From positions 33,275,829 to 33,339,828 of the forward strand of contig OX387187.1 of the NCBI GenBank assembly GCA_947561395.2: 64,000 bases of DNA, in the 5' to 3' direction. The stretch is from Buxus sempervirens (taxonomy: Eukaryota > Streptophyta > Magnoliopsida > Buxales > Buxaceae). Shown here piece by piece: positions 55,701 through 64,000 of the stretch (its first letter is position 1; every line of letters begins with the position of its first letter). Under the pieces are notes generated by a model. The model was not told the origin of the DNA. It was given only the letters and a program-made list of their open reading frames with translations, and ran no database searches. Made by a program: the position numbers and the translations under genes.

Positions 55701-55817
55701 GGCCAATTTTCACTTGATCAAAAAGTCAACTTTTCACCCCTTAGGGTTTGAGTTTCTGTCCAGGGTTTGCATTTCTGGTTTTTCTGGGAGCGCAAAAATG
55801 AGGTGCTTACACCTAAC

Positions 55818-56640
55818 CAAATAAAAACTGTAATCAACATGATCGACAGGACAAACCTTCACGTCTTACAGATTGGCTTGTCCTTGTGGTGTTTTCTTTG
55901 TGACAGCTCCACATATGAAGACGATGAATTGCTTGACACCTGTGCTTTGAAAGTATCCAAAATGAAGCGTTAGCGAGGATGATGAATGTTACGATCGTGT
56001 GACTATGCTCAAGACTTCTCCTCGGGGGTTTCATAAGAACGCTCGTAACACATTCTTCCGAAACTCCACGTTAATTTCAAGAAAGTCTGCGTTTAGAGTT
56101 GTAGAGAATGATGAAGATAACAAACGGCTCTTTTGGTTTTAAAATGCAACCCAGAAGGATCAGATCCTTTTAGCATGAGACATCCGCTTGAATCCCCACG
56201 AAAGCCCTTCGTCTTCCCTATTTCGGCAAGGTGGCTTTCGTAGCAGAACTTTCTTTTCATTTTTAGAGCCTGAACTTTCACTGTTCCTCGCGTTCGATGT
56301 TAACAAGCGGAAAACGATTGGAGGATGTTAATGGCGACAAATTATTGAAGCAGTAGTAGCCGTTGCAGAGTCACCCGGCAGACGATTTCAACCCGGTTCT
56401 CTTCGCCCACGACCATCATCACTCCTCCTCCTGCCTTTCTCACCTTCCTCCTACAACCACCACTCTAACGGGGAGCTTTCAAACTTATGTCGTAACTTCC
56501 AGTCTAGAGCCTGGGACGCTCGAGAGCAGTAGTTCAATGCCCCACTAAGCGAAACTCGTACCGTCTCGGTTTTAGGTTTGATTTTGGGTTGATGGCAATT
56601 GGATCAAAGCAAATCGAGTTGCACGCCGTAACCATTGGTT
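55818..56640. other. no gene supported
   Basis: An open stretch after the LTR (to TAG 55971-55973, with DSSTYEDDELLDTCALKV) has protein-like composition but no start of its own and no family I recognise; it may be an old exon cut by the LTR. The remainder is the left flank of the copia element. Confidence 0.4.
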
Positions 56641-56645
56641 CCCAG

Positions 56646-56865
56646 TAAAGAGAATGTGTTTCCCCACTTGTATTGATGTATATTCAGTAATATATATACA
56701 GAGATTGTACACTAACTTTGGAAAGATTTTACACATATTACAGGCCTTGATCATGGCTGATTTTTAGCATGATTGTCATGAAGATTTGCTGGTGATGAGG
56801 ACTTGAATTGGTGCTGATTGTCAGCATTCACGTCCTGATTTTGCTCTGGGACAGATTCCCGTATA
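56646..56865 (-). repeat. 3' LTR of the copia element
   Basis: 220 bp. The pol stop codon lies inside it (56751), so the C-terminal 38 residues are LTR-encoded. The polypurine tract (minus strand CTTGCGGGGGTG) is at 56866-56875. Confidence 0.92.
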
Positions 56866-59800
56866 CACCCCCGCAAGTAGGAGCCGCCATCAGCGACTCC
56901 GAGCTTGGATCTTAGCAGCTGGAAACGAGCACGTGGTAGTGCTTTAGTCATGATGTCCGGCAATTGATCGTGAGTGGAGACATGAGAAACAGTAAGGACT
57001 CCTTTTTCAACATAATCTCGAACAAAGTGAAGATCAATGGCGATGTGTTTCATGTGGGAGTGAAGTACAGGATTGACACTAAGTTGAGTGGCACCCACAT
57101 TATCACATAGAATGCACGGTGGTTTGCGAAATGGGATGCCAAGTTCTCGGAGAAAGGAAGAGATCCATGCTAATTCTGAGGCAATAGTGGCTAAGGCACG
57201 ATATTCTACCTCCGTAGAGGATCTAGCCACAACCCGCTGTTTCTTTGTACTCCATGAGATAGGATTTGCACCTAAGAACACCGTATATGCAGTGGTGGAG
57301 GTTCGATCATCTAGATTGCCAGCACAATCGGCATCTGAAAAGGCAACCACATCTAAAGAAGTAGACTTGCGCAGAAGTAGGCCATGGTGAATTGTTCCTT
57401 TTAGATAACGTAGAAGGTGCTTAACAGTAGTCCAATGAGCTTGAGTGGGACGATGCATGAATTGTGCTAGACGATTCACAGGAAAGGAGATGTCAGGACG
57501 AGTGAGAGCAAGGTATTGAAGACTTCCAATAACCCGTCGATACTTGGTGGAGTCCACAGTAGAACTACCATCATCCAAATGAAGTGGCTGAGATGTGGAG
57601 AGGGGTGTGAGTACTTCCTTTGCTCCATCTAATTTGGTAGACTGCAGCAAATCTCTCACATATTTGTGCTGAGTGAGAAACATACCAGAAGTTGTAGGGA
57701 TTACTTCAATGCCAAGGAAGAAGTGCAAGGGACCTAAGTCCTTAAGAGAGAAAGCCGCTCCAAGAGAAGTAATAGTCTGGTGAAGAAATATTTCTGAGTT
57801 CCTTGTGAGAAGCAAATCATCCACGTAGAGAAGAAAATAGGCCGTGACATCATGTGCCTCATAAAGAAATAAAGATGGGTCAGATTGGGATTGCCGAAAC
57901 CCCATTTGTGTGAGATGACCACTAAGAGCCTTATACCAGGTCCGTGGGGCTTGTTTAAGCCCATAGAGAGACTTCCAAAGCCTGCATATGTGATTGGGAT
58001 GATCAATGTCTTTAAACCCTGCGGGTTGAGACATATAAACCGTTTCAGTCAGTAAACCATGTAAAAATGCATTATTAACATCCATTTGCCGAATGGACCA
58101 TCCACGTGAAATAGCAATGGCAAGAATAGTGCGAATAGTAGTTGGTTTGACAACTGGGGAAAAGGTTTCTTTATAATCAATGCCCGGCCTTTGATGAAAT
58201 CCTTTAGCCACTAGACGGGCCTTGTACCGATCAATGGTGCCATCGGGCTTCCGTTTAACCCGAAAAATCCATTTACAGCCCATTGGCTTGATATGTGGAG
58301 AAGGAGGTACAAGATCCCAAGTGCCATGCTTGAAAAGAGCCATAAATTCATCACTCATAGCTTGTCGCCAATGGGGGTCCTGGAGAGCCGTGGTAACGCA
58401 GCTAGGTTCAATGCTAGGAGGCATCGGGTGCCGAGTAGCAAGATACATGTGCTTAGGCTTAAAGATCTGATTCTGGGCCCTGGTAACCATGGGATGTGTT
58501 CGAGTTGGTGCAGTAGTGATGGGGGGCTGAACTGATGTAGGTGACATACTAGTGGAGGGTATTGGCGAAGCAGCTGATGGTGAGCTATGATCGGGCTGTA
58601 AGGAAGACTCAATTGGAAAATGTGAACCTGTGTAATTCTCAAGATCCATTTGTGGCGTACTGTCATCCGTGTCAAGCGGGTTGGGCAATCCGGGCTGTTG
58701 GGTAATTGGGCTAGGTAAGGTTATGTGTGTTTGGTGGAGAGAGATGGGCTTAGATGGAGTGAGAGAGCTCGTTGAGGTTGGCTGGGAATATGGGTATGTG
58801 CCTTCATCAAACCGAACATGACGGCTGAGATAAACTCGATTGGTGGTAATATCAAGGCACTTATAAGCACTTTGATTGGTGGAGTAACCAACAAACACAC
58901 ATGCCTTAGACTTGGGTTCAAGTTTATGATGAGCATACGGTTTTAGCCAAGGAAAACACAGGCATCCAAATGTTCGGAGCTTGAGATAATTTGGCGGTGT
59001 TTTAAAGAGGCACTCGAAGGGTGAAACATGGGCTAGGACCGAACTCGGAAGCCTATTAATGAGATAAGTAGCAGTTTGGAAAGCATGAGACCAGAATCCA
59101 GAAGGCATGTGAGCATGGTGTAGCATGGCCATACCCATTTCTGTAATTTGACGATGCCTACGTTCAGAAAGCCCATTATGTTGTGGCGTGTGAGGTGGGG
59201 TGGTGTAATGACCAATTCCTTGAGCTGCAAGGTAAGGTTTGAGTGATAAGTATTCACCTCCATTGTCCGAGTAAAAATTTTTAATGGGGAGACCAAATTG
59301 TTTTTCAAGAATGAAGCGAAGTTGAACAAATATAGTGTGAGCTTCAGATATTTTTCTCATGGGGAAAAACCAGCTGTAGCGTGTATAATGATCCACAAAG
59401 ATGACATAGTAACGAAATCCATCAATTGAGGGTTCATGTGTAGGACCCCAAACATCAGTATAGATAAACTCAAGAGGTGCAGTGCTAGAGATGGAGGAGT
59501 CATGAAAAGGCAATTTATGACTCTTATTGATATGACAAGACTTGCAAACTTGAGAAACAGGTTGAGGGGTAGAGGGTAACTGATGAACTTTTACTATGTG
59601 GGCTACAATTTTATTTGCCGGATGGCCCAACCGTTGATGCCAAATTGTTCTTGTTGTCTGTTCGCCAATATGTACTGAAATTGGAGATGATACTGGCGAG
59701 AGAGGATACACTCCATGTTCACATTTTCCTTGAAGTAGAGTCGCCCCCGTGGTCCGATCCTTCACAAGAAAATAATAAGGATGAAATTCAATAATGACAT

Positions 59801-60095
59801 TATTATTTTTTGTGAAGCTATGCACAGAAATAAGGTTCTTTTGGATATGAGGAACACAAAGTGTGTCTGGTAATTGAAAGGTACGATTAGGAACTGAAAG
59901 ATTAAGAGAGCCAATGTGAGAGACAGATAAACCTGAGCCGTCACCAATCACCACCTCATCAGTTCCATCATACTCAGAATGGATGGATAAATTAGAGAGT
60001 TCTGAAGTGATATTATGAGAAGCCCCCGAGTCTAGCAGCCATTTACGATCTTTGGGTTGAGTTTTTCTAGCATAATGAGCTGAGACTTGTGGCAC
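56751..60095 (-). pseudogene. copia pol (protease-integrase-RT-RNase H)
   Basis: About 1,114 residues open. Protease WLLDSGASHNIT; integrase zinc finger HQRLGH ... CKSCHINK, D in YTDVWGP, D in YSDNGGEY, E in NGLSERRHRQ; RT block CKWIFRVKRKPDG, RLVAKGFHQ, MDVNNAFLHG and active site YVDDLLL; RNase H SDADCAGNLDDR, STEVEYRAL (usually STEAEYRA), DNVGA. Integrase before RT is the copia order. The piece is open from the gag zinc knuckle on, but is not joined to gag because of three stop codons upstream, so it lacks a start codon of its own. Confidence 0.92.
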
Positions 60096-60977
60096 TTTGG
60101 GGCAATTTTTGGCAATGTGCCCAATATCATCACAGAATTGGCACTTGGGTTGCCTACGAGACCTGGAGTCACGGTTTTGAGAGAACCGACCTGGTGTTTG
60201 GCGTCAATAATTATCAGATCACCGTGGACGAGAGCTTGAGTCAGAGAAGCGGTGATTAACTCGGCGAGTTGTGGGATTAGCAGTGGCCACCAATGTGTGT
60301 TGAGCTTGATCAAGTCATCGAAGATAGGACTCATGGGAGATAAGTAAGTTGTGTAACTCCTCAAATGAGAGAGCATTCTCACGGGTTCGGATTGGGGCTA
60401 CCACATCACGATATTCGAGACCAAGACCGTGAAGAACATAGAGAGTTACATCATCCGGTGAGAGGGGAGCATCAATTAATGCTAGTTCATCAACTGTAGT
60501 CTTGACGTGTTGCAAATACTCTAAGATGGAGCGATCTCCACGGGTCAAGAGAGTGAGATTCTCCTTGAGCTGCATGACTCTCGAACGAGAGCGATTGGCA
60601 TAAAGCCGAGACAAGCGAAGCCAAGCATCACGAGAACTGGTGGATGTGGCAATCAACGGTGTGATTGTTTCTGACACAGAGGCAAGTATTGCATTCAAAA
60701 GAAGCTGATCTTGCCGAAACCAGTGATTATATGCAGCGTGGACGTCAGAGGAAGATGAGGCAGTTGGTTGAGTGGGCTGAGGACAGGTACCATCAAGGTA
60801 CCCCATCAAGTCATAGCCATAGAGCAGGGATGTGAAGGTTGCACTCCAGGAAGAATAGTTGGATGCTGTAAGTCGCTGCAGTTGGGTGGCGTTAATAGCT
60901 ATAAGAGAGGTTCCTTTGGCTGGAACAGAGCCACCGTTGTGGTGAGTTACTTCAACAGAGGAAGATGAGGAAGCCAT
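60096..60977 (-). pseudogene. copia gag, with three TGA stops
   Basis: From ATG 60977: MASSSSSVEV, then the UBN2/Retrotran_gag region (RLTASNYSSWSATF, WLRLSRLYANRSRSRV, LTRGDRSILEYLQHVK, VLHGLGLEYRDVV, LSFEELHNLLISHE). Same frame as pol. TGA codons at 60315-60317, 60219-60221 and 60204-60206 break it before the zinc knuckle CQFCDDIGHIAKNC (about 60100-60145). CGA or TGG to TGA by C-to-T change explains all three. Confidence 0.88.
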
Positions 60978-61009
60978 TAGAATAGAAGCAGGATCAATCT
61001 CGTAAGAGA

Positions 61010-61025
61010 TGTTGCTCTGATACCA
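61010..61025 (-). promoter_or_regulatory. primer-binding site of the copia element (initiator tRNA-Met)
   Basis: Minus strand TGGTATCAGAGCAACA directly after the 5' LTR. Confidence 0.92.
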
Positions 61026-61245
61026 TAAAGAGAATGTGTTTCCCCACTTGTATTGATGTATATTCAGTAATATATATACAGAGATTGTACACTAACTTTG
61101 GAAAGATTTTACATATATTACTGGCCTTGATCAAGGCTGATTTTTAGCATGATTGTCATGAAGATTTTCTGGTGATGAGGACTTGAATTGGTGCTGATTG
61201 TCAGCGTTCATGTCCTGATTTTGCTCTGGGACAGATTCCCGTATA
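61026..61245 (-). repeat. 5' LTR of the copia element
   Basis: 220 bp; a TATATATA stretch (61071-61078) may be its TATA box. Outer end GTATA is followed by the CCCAG target repeat. Confidence 0.92.
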
Positions 61246-61399
61246 CCCAGCTCTAAAATCATTCGTGGAGTCTGTCCTTGTCTAACTTTGACATTTTTAT
61301 GGTTTTGGAAGACCCTTCTCAACGGCTACTGTGACTGTTTTGAGGTGCAAGAAACCTCTATCTGCATACATCATACTTGTACTGCTTTCCCGATCAAAT

Positions 61400-62913
61400 A
61401 TGGAGGAAGAGAAGGTTATGCGTTTGCCCGAAAACATCCTCCAATCGTTGCTGGCCTTCACAAACTCATCTACCCTAAACGAAACCCTGGACCTCCTCAT
61501 TCAAGTTTCCAGACCTGTGGAGGGCCGCTCTGATCTTGCTTCCCGGAGCAAACTCCCTGTAATCCTTCAACTCACTTTGCATCTATCTGATCACCTTTCG
61601 ACTCCACATCCTCTTCTCCTATCGTTGCTGAAACTCCTCAGAAACCTCTGTGCAGGAGAAATCAAGAACCAGAATTCTTTTATTGAACACAACGGAGTCG
61701 AAGTCGTCTCCATTGCTCTGAATGTTGTTCGCATGATGGGTTATGATTCCGATTTTGGGGTTGTCCGGATGGGGTTGCAGCTTCTGGGGAATGTTTCATT
61801 GGCGGGAGATAAGCATCAGAGCGCCGTTTGGGATCGATTCTTCCCGGTGGAGTTTCTGGAGCTTGCCAAGATTCGGAGAAAGGAGGTTTGTGATTCTCTG
61901 TCTATGGTTTTATATACTTCTTGTAGTGTGAACCATGAACGAATTCGTGAGCTTTCTGGGCCTCAAGGATTCCCAATTTTAGAAGAAATACTCGGGGCCG
62001 CCTCAACTGGTATCTTCTTAGTCATATTTGCTTGTTCCCTTTTAGTTTCCTGGTTTCACTTTTTCATTGATTCTCGTTTTTTATTTCACCAGGTGGGTTT
62101 GTAGAAGATTGGTTGAAGCTACCGCTTTCAAAAATCTGTTTTGAAGAATCATGCTTCCCTCAATTCTTTTCTAAATTGTTCTCCCATAATGCCGGTCAGA
62201 AGAGTGGGGATATTGAATGCTCAAATGCCCATTTCACCAGCGAGCAAGCTTTTCTTTTGAGCATCCTGTCAGAATGTTGAACAACAAAATTGAGGAGACC
62301 ACCGTTTCCTATGATTTTGCCCTATATGTTCTTGGAATAATGAAGTGAGCTGTGGGGGTTGTCGGTTCTGTGTCAAAGGTCATGTCTGGTCTACCAACAG
62401 GGTATACAGCCATTGATGTTCTTGGGTACGCACTCACCATTTTGCGAGATGTTTGTGCTTTGGGGAGTATGAGGGACCCTAATGAGGATGAAGATTCCAG
62501 GGATATTGTTGATTCATTATTATCCTCAGGACTTCTAGACTTATTGTTATGCTTACTCAATGACCTTGAGCCACCAACAATAATCAGGAGATGTATGAAG
62601 CAAAGTGAGAATCAAGGATCAACTTCTTCCTGATTCATGGAAGGCCTATCCTTGCAAAGGTTTTCGAAGAGACATTGTTGCAGTCATTGGGAATTGTTTA
62701 TATTGTCGAAAGCGTGCACAAGATGAAGTTAGATTGCCACAGTGCGTTACTGACGAAGATAATCCGTTCTTGAAGGAATGGGGCATTTGGTCAGTGAGGA
62801 ATTTTTTGGAAGGAAACGTGGAAAACCAGAAAGAAGTAGCTGAATTGGAGGTCCAAGGATTTGTTCATGTGCCAGAACTTGTTGGACTTGGGCTGCGTGT
62901 GCAGGTGGATTAG
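61400..62913 (+). pseudogene. ataxin-10 / MEE50-like ARM-repeat protein gene, broken
   Basis: ATG 61400 opens a 203-residue exon with helical ARM-type repeats (LLSLLKLLRNLCAGE, VRMGLQLLGNVSLAG). A GT..AG intron (62010-62092) is spliced in frame to GGFVEDWLKLPL. A lost base near 62273 then gives TGA (62278-62280), the frame change reveals MLNNKIEETTVSYDFALYVLG, a TGA at 62346-62348 (CGA to TGA likely) follows, and another shift near 62600 leads to the C-terminal ataxin-10 domain (CVTDEDNPFLKEWGIWSVRN, ending TAG 62911-62913). Several residues before CVTDED seem deleted. Plant ataxin-10 homologues (Arabidopsis MEE50) are needed in embryo development; this copy cannot be made whole. The retained intron argues against a processed retrocopy. 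Confidence 0.82.
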
Positions 62914-63373
62914 AGGACTAGACATGCAAAGCTTGTAAATGTGAATTGGGATAAAGATTTGAAAGAACTACATTGACGAGGCCAGAGTTGATTGAATTCA
63001 TCTGATGCTTCCAAGGCCAGATTTTATACCTTTCTCACTCAATCGACATATCTTCACTGGAGAATGCTTTGATCATCCTAGGACTATTCAGTTCAATTAA
63101 TATCTGATAACATGGTTTTCTTCGATTCTTTTCCCATCTGATCAGAATGTGGAATCTGAAGTGTTAGATGGGACCCTCATTGCAACACTGATAATGCGTT
63201 AATTACACCTGTTTAGGCTTGCGCAATCTATCATTGCCTCGCCTGCAATTTGTGTTGAAGAGGGATAATGGGAGTTTGCTAATCTATACATTTTAAGCTT
63301 TAATCTTCAATACATACTTCTTTTTATTCGTTAAAAAAATGAAAAGAAAAAAAGCTTCATGATAAGGTGGATG
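62914..63373. other. no gene seen
   Basis: 3' flank of the ataxin-10-like pseudogene; an A-rich stretch (63336-63355) near the end. Confidence 0.5.
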
Positions 63374-64000
63374 TGTGCGCACATTGGGCGCATGATGTCG
63401 TGCCCGGCCTTCCTTGGGTTTTTCGTTGGTTTTGGGGAGTCGTCATTGTTCATTGTTGAGGGTGTGAACAGTCACCCAATTTTTGACTTAAATTTATGTG
63501 CATGGTATATCACAGAGACTTTGGATTAGGGGTCCGGTTGTAACCCAAGGAAGTCCGTAGACACCTTGAGTTACCCCGCTAGATAGCGGGTTCCCATGAG
63601 TCAGAATTTAGGCGAGTTGACTCAACTAGCTTGTATGCTGGCTTTCCTAAAATTAGGCCTATTTAGACTCACGACAACAAAACAAAAGTCTAGGCCATTA
63701 GCATGAAGTCAAAACAATGGATTATTGTCTTTTGGTTTTTTTTTTTTTTTGTGTGGGCTCATAAGAAAGCCCATGAGGTTTTTTTATCATACAGGCCCAT
63801 CTAAACGCCCGATCCCTTTTCAAGGGCAAAATGATAAATTTGTAGCTGAGATTTAACAAAAGACACTAATGTACAATATAGAGGACTCAAAATGATAAAC
63901 ACCACAAAAAGTTACACTAAAAAAGCTACTAAAAATGAGGAAATGGAGTAAAAAATACAAAGAGGGGATAATTTGAAATGAAAGCTTGAAGAGCATGGGT
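63374..64000 (-). mobile_element. Tat-type LTR, family C copy 2, cut by the window end
   Basis: Starts TGTGCGCACATTGGGCG, like the solo LTR at 2822, with GGGGAGTCGTCATTG in the place of GAGTCGCCA and the conserved stem-loops at 63540-63594. Preceding GGATG (63369-63373) would be the target duplication; the other end is outside the window, so solo or full element cannot be told. Confidence 0.7.
63540..63574 (-). other. conserved LTR stem-loop (family C copy 2)
   Basis: GTAACCCAAGG (63540-63550) with CCTTGAGTTAC (63564-63574), ten of eleven paired and the C-A turning into U-G on the minus strand; loop AAGTCCGTAGACA. Second hairpin CCCGCT / AGCGGG follows at 63576. Confidence 0.7.

Larger units (their letters stand above)
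52378..55811 (-). mobile_element. Tat-type family-B solo LTR, uninterrupted
   Basis: 3,434 bp, TGTGCCCGCG ... GAGGTGCTTACA, direct repeat CCTAAC on both sides (52372-52377 and 55812-55817; 5-6 bp). It is the reference for the broken copy 14973-45691. Minus-strand TATA CTATATAAA at 54638-54646, with palindromes just upstream (GGGATCCGC repeats, CTCAGCTTGAGCTGAG near 54720). Part 53380-53640 is very GC-rich with several foldbacks (CGCGAAGC / GCTTCGCG). Confidence 0.88.
56646..61245 (-). mobile_element. Ty1/copia element, Ale/Retrofit-like, with TA...TA LTR ends
   Basis: 4,600 bp; LTRs of 220 bp each (56646-56865 and 61026-61245), perfect target duplication CCCAG (56641-56645 and 61246-61250). 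The LTR reads TATACGGG ... CTCTTTA on the minus strand, so its ends are TA...TA instead of TG...CA, a rare class known mostly from copia. LTRs differ at about six positions (2.7%). Gag, protease, integrase, RT and RNase H lie in copia order in one frame, interrupted by three TGA codons. Confidence 0.93.

Overview
This is a stretch of higher-plant nuclear DNA. It is AT-rich, has spliced genes with GT..AG introns and tRNA-primed LTR retrotransposons of plant-only lineages, and carries a defence gene of the MiAMP1 type. That gene family is known mainly from Proteaceae, other early-diverging angiosperm lineages and conifers, so such a species fits, but the species cannot be fixed from the sequence. 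Only two loci look like host genes: an intact MiAMP1-like antimicrobial peptide gene (14088-14411, +) and a broken ataxin-10/MEE50-like ARM-repeat gene (61400-62913, +). Nearly everything else is mobile DNA in nested layers.

Layout. 1-1047: a possible last exon, then featureless DNA and one arm of a local duplication. 1048-8532: the 3' end of a non-LTR retroposon with poly(A) and 16-bp target duplications, split by a Reina-like Ty3/gypsy chromovirus (1209-8462, TSD GCTAT), itself split by a 2.06-kb solo LTR (2822-4885, TSD GGTAC). 8533-14000: duplicated DNA, a Helitron-like 3' end, AT-rich spacer, and MITEs including a clear hAT MITE (12712-13282, 8-bp TSD). 14028-14516: the MiAMP1-like gene with TATA box and poly(A) signal. 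14973-45691: an old Tat-type LTR ('family B') blown apart by three insertions: a TGTAACG... LTR (15589-38680) that itself holds a 20.1-kb Tat/Retand-like element (17055-37202, TSD CACGT), and two 1.8-kb Tat solo LTRs in opposite orientations (39292-41118 and 41248-43047). 46505-48314 is a third 1.8-kb solo LTR, 49915-50466 a second hAT MITE, 52378-55811 a second family-B solo LTR. 56646-61245 is a complete but broken Ale/Retrofit-like copia element with unusual TA...TA LTR ends. 63374-64000 is the start of another Tat-type LTR.

The 20-kb element is coded on the minus strand: 5' LTR, tRNA-Arg-type primer site, a leader with 15 copies of a ~79-bp hairpin-bearing repeat, gag, protease, reverse transcriptase, a degenerate RNase H followed by a second archaeal-type RNase H, and integrase. 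On the opposite strand near its 3' LTR lies an intron-containing plant mobile domain (PMD) gene with its own TATA box and a 5'UTR intron ending exactly at the ATG. Its two LTRs differ at only about 13 of 2,277 positions, yet gag and pol carry stops and frameshifts, so the copy is young but not autonomous.

The most interesting signal is structural. Nine Tat-type LTR copies (two of them the paired LTRs of one element) from at least three families carry, 130-250 nt from the U5 end, the same two adjacent stem-loops. The first has a fixed 13-nt loop and stem bases that change in pairs between families. A second layer is a set of TATCCGG/CCGGATA palindromes that recurs in U3, before the PMD promoter and in the leader of the 20-kb element. 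Both could be parts of a regulatory or packaging system of these elements; the function is inference.
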